The notes beneath the pieces were generated by a model, which saw nothing but the letters and a program-made list of their open reading frames with translations, had not been told where the DNA came from and did no database searches. Positions 6,735-14,800 of a DNA stretch of 24,012 nucleotides are shown one piece after another. The stretch comes from Thermodesulfovibrionales bacterium (GTDB lineage: Bacteria > Nitrospirota > Thermodesulfovibrionia > Thermodesulfovibrionales > SM23-35). The stretch is taken from positions 1-24,012 of the forward strand of contig JAGVMY010000002.1 of assembly GCA_020053565.1 (NCBI GenBank), written 5' to 3'. Every line of letters starts with the position of its first letter. The first letter of the stretch is position 1. The position numbers and the translations under genes were made by a program.

Positions 6735-7532
6735 ATGAGTATTCCTGTCGTGGTGTTATGCGGAGGAAGCGGAACGAGGCTGAGGGAGCAAACTGAATTT
6801 TTGCCAAAGCCCTTGGTGCAGATAGGCGGGAAACCAATGATACACCATATAATGAAGATTTACGCTCATTATGGTTTTACCGACTTTGTGCTTGCGCTTG
6901 GGTATAAACAGGAAAAATTTAAGGAATACTTTTCTCACTTTGATATAATCAACCATGATGTTTATTTCAGTAAAGACCAGCTTGGTTCATTGCATGAATT
7001 CCCTTTGAACGTGAAAGATAACTGGCGGGTTATCCTTTCCGATACCGGGCTCAACACATTGAAAGGCGCAAGACTGAAACGAGTTGAGAAATATATCAGA
7101 GGCGATACCTTCATGCTGGCGTATGGAGATAGTGTTGGAGATATAGACATCAATGAACTTCTTAGTTTCCATAATGAGCATGGTAAAATGGTGACTGTAA
7201 CAGGTGTAAGGCCACCGCCAAGATTCGGGGAAATCCATCACAATAGAGGAGAAGTTATTTCCTTTTCAGAGAAAAAAGACAACAAGGCAATTTCGGTAAA
7301 TGGAGGGTTTTATGTTTTTAATAGAAAGATATTCGATTACCTCAAAGAAGACGAACAATGCGATCTTGAATATGGTGTTCTTGAAGAAATAGCACGAATG
7401 GGTGAAATGATGGTTTATGAACATACTGGCTATTGGGGATGCATGGATACGTTATACGACCTTGGTATGTTACAGCGGTTGTGGGATGAGGGTAATGCGC
7501 CTTGGTTAAAGAAAGGAGGGGATGATGTTTGA
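6735..7532 (+). CDS. rfbF: Glucose-1-phosphate cytidylyltransferase
   Basis: 265 residues, close to the family length. It makes CDP-D-glucose from CTP and glucose 1-phosphate (EC 2.7.7.33), the first step to CDP-6-deoxyhexoses. Visible motifs: the nucleotidyltransferase loop VVLCGGSGTRLREQ, the PKPLVQIGGKPMIHHIMKIY segment, DTGLNTLKGARLKRV, the acidic YGDSVGDIDI, NGGFYVFN, and the RfbF-typical tail YWGCMDTLYDLGMLQRLW with GNAPW. All of these are intact, so an active enzyme is expected. AAGGAG lies nine bases before the ATG. The 3' end overlaps rfbG, and the two enzymes act consecutively. One of the clearest assignments in the window. Confidence 0.96.
   Translation: MSIPVVVLCGGSGTRLREQTEFLPKPLVQIGGKPMIHHIMKIYAHYGFTDFVLALGYKQEKFKEYFSHFDIINHDVYFSKDQLGSLHEFPLNVKDNWRVILSDTGLNTLKGARLKRVEKYIRGDTFMLAYGDSVGDIDINELLSFHNEHGKMVTVTGVRPPPRFGEIHHNRGEVISFSEKKDNKAISVNGGFYVFNRKIFDYLKEDEQCDLEYGVLEEIARMGEMMVYEHTGYWGCMDTLYDLGMLQRLWDEGNAPWLKKGGDDV
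7514..7519 (+). promoter_or_regulatory. Ribosome binding site deciding the rfbG start
   Basis: AGGAGG lies inside the end of rfbF. Two consecutive ATGs follow, at 7522 and 7525. The spacing is two bases to the first and five to the second, so initiation at 7525 is favoured. The overlap with rfbF would couple translation of the two enzymes. Confidence 0.7.
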
Positions 7533-8559
7533 TAATATCTATAAAGATAAGCGAGTTTTAATTACAGGGCATACTGGATATAAGGCAAGTTGGTTGGCTC
7601 TTTGGTTGAAGCGCATGGGGGCTATAGTGTTTGGGATAAGTCATGCTCCACATCCACCTCCAACACACTATGAGATTATAGACTTACATAATATTCTTGA
7701 AAAAGACATACATAGTGACATTTCGCTTATAGATGAAATAAACAGTTTAAAACCAGACATAGTCTTCCATTTAGCAGCACGAGCAATAGTGGCGAACACC
7801 TTTAATGAGCCAGAATCAACCTTTCAATATACAGTCATGGGTGCGGTTCATATGCTTGAGTTATGCCGTCAATGTCCGAGTGTGCAGGGTGTTGTTATGG
7901 CGACCAGCGATAAAGTCTATTTAAACAACGAGTGGAATTACGCCTATCGAGAAATAGATACTCTTGGTGGTGATGACCCCTATAGCACAAGTAAGGTTTG
8001 TGTTGAACATATTGTTGAATGTTATCGTAAAAGTTTTGACATGAATATTGCTGTGGGTAGGTGTGGGAATGTTATAGGTGGTGGTGATTTTTCAGAGAAA
8101 AGATTAATTCCTGATATTGCGAAAGCTACAGCTAAAGGAGAAGTTGTTGTTATACACACTCCAAACGCTACTCGTCCATTTCAACACACTCTTGAAGCGT
8201 TACAGGGGTATCTGCTTTTGGGGAAAGAAATATTAAAGGGGAATGATGTTAATAAGTGTTTCAACTTTGGGCCAACTCACGAAATGACAGTCTTGGAAGT
8301 TTTAGAAATAGCACAGGCAAGATGGAAGAATGTAAAATTTGAAGTTGATAACAAACCAACGCATAAATTTATGGTTTATAAACTCAAAATTGATAGTGTT
8401 GAGAGTAGAAAGTTGGGCTGGGAACCTGTGTGGGGAATGGTTCCTGCTGTTGTGGAAACAATCGAATGGTATAAGGCATATTTTGAAAAGGGATTGATAT
8501 TAACAAATAAAAATATAGACGATTATGAGGAAGAATATGGGCTACATCACAGAGATTAA
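7525..8559 (+). CDS. rfbG: CDP-glucose 4,6-dehydratase
   Basis: 344 residues, short-chain dehydrogenase fold. It converts CDP-D-glucose to CDP-4-keto-6-deoxy-D-glucose with bound NAD (EC 4.2.1.45). The N-terminus has the family's nucleotide-binding loop TGHTGYKASWLALWL. Further along come VFHLAARAIV, the catalytic-region TSDKVYLNNEW, YREIDTLGGDDPYSTSK with the Tyr and Lys of the YxxxK catalytic pair, VGRCGNVIGGGDF, RPFQHTLEALQGYL, and a C-terminal KLGWEP. Motifs look intact. It acts directly after rfbF, and the product would feed the C-methyltransferase encoded next. The gene looks somewhat more AT-rich than its neighbours, with many short TTGTTG-type codon runs, which may mean separate acquisition. 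Confidence 0.95.
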   Translation: MFDNIYKDKRVLITGHTGYKASWLALWLKRMGAIVFGISHAPHPPPTHYEIIDLHNILEKDIHSDISLIDEINSLKPDIVFHLAARAIVANTFNEPESTFQYTVMGAVHMLELCRQCPSVQGVVMATSDKVYLNNEWNYAYREIDTLGGDDPYSTSKVCVEHIVECYRKSFDMNIAVGRCGNVIGGGDFSEKRLIPDIAKATAKGEVVVIHTPNATRPFQHTLEALQGYLLLGKEILKGNDVNKCFNFGPTHEMTVLEVLEIAQARWKNVKFEVDNKPTHKFMVYKLKIDSVESRKLGWEPVWGMVPAVVETIEWYKAYFEKGLILTNKNIDDYEEEYGLHHRD

Positions 8560-9817
8560 GTGCCGGTTTTGTAATGCAGAATTAACGCATGAGTTCATAG
8601 ATTTGGGATATCAACCGCCAAGTAATTCATTTCTTTCAAACTTAAACGAGCCAGAGACCACGTATCCTCTCAAGGCATATGTTTGTGACCAATGCTTTCT
8701 AGTTCAGGTTCCGGAAAGCAAGAAAGCTTCGGAGATATTCAAGGACGACTACGTCTACTTCAGCTCCCAGAGTCCATCGAACGTCAGCCATGCAAAAGAG
8801 TTTGCGGATAAGATGTGTGAGAGATTCGGGCTTGGAACTGAAAGCAAGGTGCTCGAAATAGGGAGTAACGACGGCTATCTATTGCAATGGTTTAAAGAGA
8901 GAGGGTGTGATGTATTGGGCTTTGAACCGGCAGATGGGCCAGCAGAAGAAGCTGAGAAGAAAGGGATAAAAAGTCTGTCTTTTTTTACATCTACTGCGGC
9001 AATGTCACATCCCGACAATGCCGATTTAATCTGCGGCATTAACGTCATTGCGCATCAACCGGATATAAACGACTTCGTTAAGGGCGTACGGATTGCCCTA
9101 AAGCCAGATGGTGTTGCTGTATTTGAGTTTCCGCATCTGATGAGGACAATCGAAGGATGCCAGTTCGACCAATTTTACGCAGAGCATTTTTCGTATTTCT
9201 CCCTTATGACTGTCTCTGCCATATTTATACAGCATGGATTATTAATCTTTGATGCTGATGAAATTCCTGAACATGGTGGAAGTTTGAGAATATATGCAGG
9301 TCATAGTATGAATCGTAATCATTGGTTACATTTTGATTGTCGAAATAAAATGGATAGAATAAACTCACGAGAATATGGTATGGACAATCTAAACTATTAT
9401 TCCGGCTTCCGATACAAAGTAAACAAGATTAAGACCGACCTTGTGAGCTTCTTGATTGAGCAGAAGAAACTCGGTAAAGCCGTAGTTGGATACGGGGCTC
9501 CTGCAAAAGCCAGCACACTTTTAAATTATTGCGGAATTCGCTCCGATCTCCTGCCATTTGTGGTTGACAGGTCTCCCTATAAAGTTGGAAAATATTTACC
9601 GGGCAGTCACATATCGGTTCGTGACGAAGATCACCTAAAATCTATAAAGCCTGAATATGTCTTAATTTTGGCGTGGAACCTTAAAGAGGAAATCATGAAG
9701 CAGTTGTCTTACATTAGGGACTGGAATGCAAAGTTCGTTGTTGCCATACCAGAATTAACGGTTACGAAGGACGAGGTTTTGGCAATGGGCTTTGTGATGA
9801 AACTGGAGGTGATATAA
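8537..9817 (+). CDS. Sugar C-methyltransferase (TylC3/TcaB9-like)
   Basis: 426 residues in the three-domain layout of this family. N-terminal zinc site: CRFC (Cys9, Cys12) and CDQC (Cys50, Cys53). SAM-binding domain: VLEIGSNDGYLLQWF (residues 105-119). Catalytic segment: FYAEHFSYFS with Tyr214, Glu216 and His217, matching the Tyr-x-Glu-His known from TcaB9. C-terminal domain: VVGYGAPAKASTLLNYCGI. The family adds a methyl group to C-3 of 4-keto-deoxysugar nucleotides. The cassette order suggests that CDP-4-keto-6-deoxyglucose is the substrate or a precursor. Homologues that act on 2,3-dideoxy or otherwise altered sugars exist, so the exact substrate is unsure. The start at 8537 is chosen because GAGGAAG has good spacing; an ATG at 8525 adds four residues. 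It overlaps rfbG by 23 bases. Confidence 0.92.
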   Translation: MGYITEIKCRFCNAELTHEFIDLGYQPPSNSFLSNLNEPETTYPLKAYVCDQCFLVQVPESKKASEIFKDDYVYFSSQSPSNVSHAKEFADKMCERFGLGTESKVLEIGSNDGYLLQWFKERGCDVLGFEPADGPAEEAEKKGIKSLSFFTSTAAMSHPDNADLICGINVIAHQPDINDFVKGVRIALKPDGVAVFEFPHLMRTIEGCQFDQFYAEHFSYFSLMTVSAIFIQHGLLIFDADEIPEHGGSLRIYAGHSMNRNHWLHFDCRNKMDRINSREYGMDNLNYYSGFRYKVNKIKTDLVSFLIEQKKLGKAVVGYGAPAKASTLLNYCGIRSDLLPFVVDRSPYKVGKYLPGSHISVRDEDHLKSIKPEYVLILAWNLKEEIMKQLSYIRDWNAKFVVAIPELTVTKDEVLAMGFVMKLEVI

Positions 9818-10215
9818 TGTGGTTAAATCTATTCCGAAAGATTATAAAATCCAAACAAACTACAAATAAAGACAACAGACTTCTCGAAATTACATTACAG
9901 AAAAATCTTGAAGTTATGGGTAATCTCAACATGCAGATGGGTAGTTTTAGTGGAAGGCTATCAACTCTACAAAAAGATATTCATATGTTAGATCAAAAAT
10001 TTGATCTCCTGACAGATATGTTTGGGATTGAAATTGCCGCTGATTGCATAAACCAACCGCCAACTCCATTTGTTAAAAGTAAAAGAGACAATAGTTTTAT
10101 CTTATCAGCAAAAAAATATATTGATGCTGCGGTTACAGCAGAAAAAATTCTGGCGACACAATATAAAATGTTTGAACAAGCTAATGAATTTATGAAAACT
10201 ATAAAATGGAGATAA
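9817..10215 (+). CDS. Hypothetical coiled-coil protein, 132 aa
   Basis: Translation starts one base into the previous stop (TAATG) behind GGAGGTGAT. The sequence begins with a small amphipathic hydrophobic/basic helix (MWLNLFRKIIKSK). A helical stretch with coiled-coil character follows (LEITLQKNLEVMGNLNMQM ... LSTLQKDIHMLDQKFDLL). The end is a second helix (YIDAAVTAEKILATQYKMFEQ). The N-terminal helix could attach the protein to a membrane surface. No enzyme motif is present and no family is recognised; it may be a scaffold for the neighbouring enzymes or a phage structural accessory. Confidence 0.65.
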   Translation: MWLNLFRKIIKSKQTTNKDNRLLEITLQKNLEVMGNLNMQMGSFSGRLSTLQKDIHMLDQKFDLLTDMFGIEIAADCINQPPTPFVKSKRDNSFILSAKKYIDAAVTAEKILATQYKMFEQANEFMKTIKWR

Positions 10216-10219
10216 TATA

Positions 10220-10609
10220 ATGGAAGATATAAAAGACAGATATTCAATTAGTGCTGATGAGTTAGAATCCCGGATGCAGAAACAGGCAAAATTCCATGAC
10301 GAACCATTAACCAAAGCCGTTGCCGTTCTCGAAGAAGGTCTTTTGAAGATAATGGCTTCTCTTGGTGTGGATATAACCAGAGATGATGACAGCATCCGTA
10401 TGCAACAGGAATTCTTGGGGATAGATGTAAACACCTTAGACGGTTATCCGGGAGTGTTTATATCTGTGAGTAGGAAAGGGGAACCCGTTCCATACGCTTG
10501 GATAAGCGATGCTATCCTGAAAAGCGATGGAACATATCATTACGAGATACAATTTTTCCAAAACAATAAACTTGAGGAAATAGGCGGTATTAAAATTGTG
10601 GGAGGATGA
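10220..10609 (+). CDS. Hypothetical protein, 129 aa
   Basis: ATG with a GGAGA site nine bases upstream; the stop sits directly before the next gene. The N-terminal half is acidic-helical (MEDIKDRYSISADELESRMQK ... KAVAVLEEGLLKIMASLG). The C-terminal half looks strand-rich (YPGVFISVSRKGEPVPYAWIS, TYHYEIQFFQNNKLEEIGGI), suggesting a small alpha/beta fold. No signal, membrane segment or catalytic motif is seen, and no family is recognised. The tight fit and codon use support a real gene. Confidence 0.65.
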   Translation: MEDIKDRYSISADELESRMQKQAKFHDEPLTKAVAVLEEGLLKIMASLGVDITRDDDSIRMQQEFLGIDVNTLDGYPGVFISVSRKGEPVPYAWISDAILKSDGTYHYEIQFFQNNKLEEIGGIKIVGG

Positions 10610-11845
10610 ATGAAGATTCTGTTCGTGTGCAAGTCAAAGATTATGGAGAACCTTGGAGTTTGTTATTTATCTGCTGTAGCAAAGCAAACCGGAGCCGAAA
10701 CTCGTATTACATCTCTTGAAGATGCCACTATTGTTGCAGGGATGTGGAAGCCAGATGTTATTGGTATGTCAGTTATGACCGGCGACCAGAATAGGTTTAT
10801 TTCTCTTGCAAAAAAGATGAGACTTATATTGCCTTCATGTAAGATTATTGTTGGCGGCCCTGATGTAACTTTTTTCCCAGAAGGCTATGGTTGGGCAGAT
10901 TTTACCTTTCCGGGAGAGGCAGAAACAACACTGGATGGTTTTTTAGGTGGTTCTTATGATAAATATCAAACTATTGATTCAATTCCTTGGCCTGACAGAA
11001 CTGATTTTCCGGATATGAAGATACGGGACTTCATAACTTCGCGCGGATGCCCCCATTCCTGTCGCTACTGTTTTAATGCTAAGTGGTTGAAAATGTATCC
11101 TGATTTACCTAAAGTTCGGTTCCGTTCTGTAGATAATGTGATAGCTGAAATAGATTCTGTCCGACCTGAGTTCGTATATTTTCAGGATTCCTGCTTCGGA
11201 GTGTCCTTGAAATGGCTCAAGGACTTCTCAGACCAGTACAAAAGAAGGATAGGCATACCATTCCATTGCCACTTAAGACCCTCTCAGGTGACACAGGAGC
11301 GTGTTAAACTGTTAAAAGAGGCTAACTGCCTGTCTGTCAGGATAGCCCTTGAAACTGCAAGCGATAGACTGCGTAAACTGATAGGGCGGGAACACACATC
11401 AAATAAAGAGGCAATTGACGCTGCAAATATATTACGGGCATACGATATTAAATTGATGATCCAGAATATGATTGGCCTTTGCACGAGTACGATTGAAGAA
11501 GACTTGCTCACACTTGAAGTTAATATGCAATGTAAGCCTGATTACGCATGGGCTTCAATATTCTCCCCGTATCCGGGTACGGCTCTTGGTGATGAGTGCA
11601 AGGAAAAAGGCTGGTATAAAGGGGACTACTCGGATATTACAGACTGTTTCTTTGATATGTCGGTTCTTGAATTCTCGGATGAATACAAAATGCAGACGTA
11701 TCTTTTGCAGAAGGTGTTTGCTCTTGCCGTAGAGGCTCAATGTATGCCTGAAATAAGCGATTTAACCTATGACAATATATTCAAGTTTGTGCATAGAGCC
11801 ATGAGAAAAATAGGCGACTGTAAGCTTTACGGCGGAGTGCTGTAG
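10610..11845 (+). CDS. B12-type radical SAM enzyme
   Basis: 411 residues. An N-terminal cobalamin-binding-like Rossmann domain (MKILFVCKSKI, PDVIGMSVMTGDQNRF, CKIIVGGPDVTFFPEG, FTFPGEAETTLDGFL) precedes the radical SAM core with ITSRGCPHSCRYC (Cys147, Cys151, Cys154), EFVYFQDSCFG, CLSVRIALETASD, and the C-terminal strand WASIFSPYPGTALGDECKEKGW. This is the common tail for this superfamily. It is a second, clearly different copy of the class seen earlier in the operon and lacks the TPR-like extension. Reaction and substrate unknown; methyl transfer or C-C/C-P chemistry on a lipid or sugar is plausible. GGAGG precedes the start. It is the last gene of the plus-strand operon. Confidence 0.88.
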   Translation: MKILFVCKSKIMENLGVCYLSAVAKQTGAETRITSLEDATIVAGMWKPDVIGMSVMTGDQNRFISLAKKMRLILPSCKIIVGGPDVTFFPEGYGWADFTFPGEAETTLDGFLGGSYDKYQTIDSIPWPDRTDFPDMKIRDFITSRGCPHSCRYCFNAKWLKMYPDLPKVRFRSVDNVIAEIDSVRPEFVYFQDSCFGVSLKWLKDFSDQYKRRIGIPFHCHLRPSQVTQERVKLLKEANCLSVRIALETASDRLRKLIGREHTSNKEAIDAANILRAYDIKLMIQNMIGLCTSTIEEDLLTLEVNMQCKPDYAWASIFSPYPGTALGDECKEKGWYKGDYSDITDCFFDMSVLEFSDEYKMQTYLLQKVFALAVEAQCMPEISDLTYDNIFKFVHRAMRKIGDCKLYGGVL

Positions 11846-11868
11846 AATTCCTATTTAGTAGGAATTCT
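11844..11868. terminator. Convergent hairpin terminator
   Basis: GAATTCCTA and TAGGAATTC form a nine- to ten-base-pair stem with a five-base loop (TTTAG). The hairpin lies exactly between the stop codons of the two converging operons. On the plus strand it is followed by TTCTTCATCTT, a broken T tract, so a weak intrinsic terminator is reasonable in that direction; there is no T tract on the minus side. Each arm contains a GAATTC. Confidence 0.65.
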
Positions 11869-14800
11869 TCATCTTGCCATCTTTTTTCTTAATTCAGACT
11901 TTGGTTGACGCATCATATCTCTGGTTATTTTTCTGAGTTGTTGTGGTTTAATAAAGGCTACCATACCCACTCTGCCTCTGGCTATGATAGCTTTATTGAA
12001 CTTAGAAACATCATACATAACAGACTTGAATTCGTCTTCACTTCTTGCACCTTTAGCGAGATAAGATTTGTACCTTTCATAAATCTTATTTCTTGAATCG
12101 TGCCATCTGTCTTCCTCTCTGGTACTTTCCCATGCTCTCTGCTGTGTTGTAGTTCGAGTTGAACCCCTAAACCCAGCAAGTCTTAAAGCAGTTTCACCGG
12201 AAGACGGGATATAAGGAGTACCGTCTTCATTCCATACTCTTCCACCTGTTGATGTCGTAGCTCCATCAAGTTCTCGAATAGCCTTAAATATGTTGCCAAG
12301 CCCAGAAGGTAATGCAGTTTCTAAAGCTTTGCTATATTGCCCTGTTCTAACAAAATGGCCAGCCTTATAAGTTTCTTTTGCCATACCACCGAAGATTCCA
12401 GTAAGACTTAAAAGATCAGTTGGGAGTCCTAAGTTCATGGAAAGTGAACCCGTGATATCCATACCTGCTGCACCCATAAGACCGGTACGAAGATTCTTCT
12501 CGGTTTCTGCACCAAAGTATAATCTGACATCATCATACACCATCTTTTCTATATCTCTGTCATCATCAAGTCCTTTCATAAGAGCATTTATCATCCATAC
12601 TATATTGTCTTTGAAAGGAATAGCAGCAGCACCACCAAGTACGATAGGAGCCGCAAGAGCCCATGTGAAAGCCTTGATATTCTTTTTCTCATATCCTAAA
12701 TCGTATAATAGATTCAGATAATTCTGTGGGAACTTTAAGAACGTAGTTGCAACCTGTCCTATTCTTGCAGCCGGATGAGTACCTTGAGCCCAATATTGTC
12801 TTGTGGCTTTACCATAAGTTCCATGAGCCCGTCCTGCTGCTTTTACACCCGCTTCTCTTGCATCTGTTATACTCATGCCGTTCTTTCTGGCAACTCTATA
12901 ACCTGCCAGCATTGTGAGCCCTCGCATCCATTGTTCTGTAGCTTTAAAAGGTATCATGCCCCATTGGATAATATTGTCAAAAGTTCTACCGGAAGTTGAC
13001 TGCATTGAGGTCATCATATCCCTGACCATCTGAGGGTCATCATATTCTTTCCGATTTATTTCATCAATAAACTGCTGTTCTGAATGCGAAAGAAATCCTC
13101 GTTTTCCCCTCATAACATTAACATAATCTCTTCCAGCAATACCTATTTCTTTCATTATATCTGTGAAATTTCCCTTACCCTCTGTAGCATACTGATGAAT
13201 AGAAGGCAGTACGGTTGTAATAAGAGCTGTGGTATTTACAAGCGGAGCCCGTAAAGTATATGCCAGATACTTGAATGTTGCGAGTTTCTTAACAAAGGCT
13301 ATGGCTCTATCGGCATCTTCAATATTCCTTAAGTTATCGGAAATATAAGTCTTTGCAGATTCATATAAGGTGTTTTCTTCTTCTGCCCGTATTGGCTTCT
13401 TATGATATTCTCCTAATAACTTGGAAATTCTGTATCCTTCCGGAGTGCCTTCATTTATACCACCTGCCATAATTTGAACAGCTTGCTTTGCAGCTTTGGT
13501 TTTAGCAAGTCCAGCGGCGGTATTCGTGAAATAGGTCATGGTCTTTTTTCTTGGGTCTGTTTCATATCCTTCAACAATCTTTGTTTTACGACCTATCGTG
13601 TGCCTTCTATACCCTCTTGCAAGTATAATAGAATGAACTGCATCTGTAATTTCTTTACCAAAGGCATCCGAAACAGCTTCGTTATCGGTCTTATTCATGG
13701 CTGAATTAATAATCTGAACAATATCCATTTCCTTAAGTCCGGCAAGAACCGATTCAGGCATAGATTTTGTATCTTCCGATATAGATATGTTGCCCCAACC
13801 TTCATCTTGAAGTTGAATTTTAAGCTTTTCTGCTTCAACAAGATTCTTGGCAAACTTCATATATTCTCTACCCTGTGAAGGCATCAAGGCTCTGACAACA
13901 TATTTACCATGCTCCCTGATTCTTGGTGAATATGCGTATTCTTTTATCTCTCCCATAATATCATAAACATCTTTTAAGGTAACAGGCTTGTTCATATCAA
14001 ACTTACCCGTTTTTTCGTCAATCTCCCATGATACTATCGGATATACAGGCTGAACTTCTTTTACTAAAGCTCGTTCTTCAATCTCGTTTAATTCAGACCG
14101 TATAATGGACATATGTGTATCCCAAACCTTGTTCATTCTGGCAGTCTTGGCTTCCCATGCTTCTCTAATAACAGGGTCGGTTTTCATCTTATCCATGTGA
14201 ACACGAGCTTCACTTTGCAGATACCCGCCTTCATCAAGCTCTTTATCAAGTTCAAGAAAAGCTTCATACTGTTCATCGGTAAGACCGTCTAAAGTCTGAG
14301 TCCATGTTTCTTCTTTCTTTAATTCAGGGAAGTCGCCTATATCAGCGAATGCTTTGAAGTTCTCATTAAACCATGCGTTTCTCTCTATAAAAGTATCAGA
14401 AAGAGCCTGCATAACAGGATGATTTGAAAGTTCAGGTGAACCGAATACAATCCTGAAAGCGTTCTCAATAAAACCCGGATTCTTCTGATATACACTCCTG
14501 TCTTTCCATGCGGCCTTAAATGCTTGTATGTTGTCTGATATGCTCTGTTTGTAATGTTCAGGACTTGACAGGGATACTGATAATCGTAAGCCCTCATCAG
14601 TCTTTGTAATATCCTTTGGCTTCCCCTTCTCTTTGGCATACTTATTCATAACATCTGCAAGCATCTTCCTTGATTTGTTGATGTCCTTGAAATACTTTTT
14701 GGATATTACATTACTGTTAATACCTAAAGTATTCATGGCTTTAATTATAATCTGTTTTGCAATCTGAGCGACTTTCTCAAACAAGGTTGGATTAACTTCT

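Noticed and set aside
11844..11868. Phage attachment site
   Set aside because: The symmetrical element is fully explained as a hairpin between converging genes; no integrase or second copy was seen.
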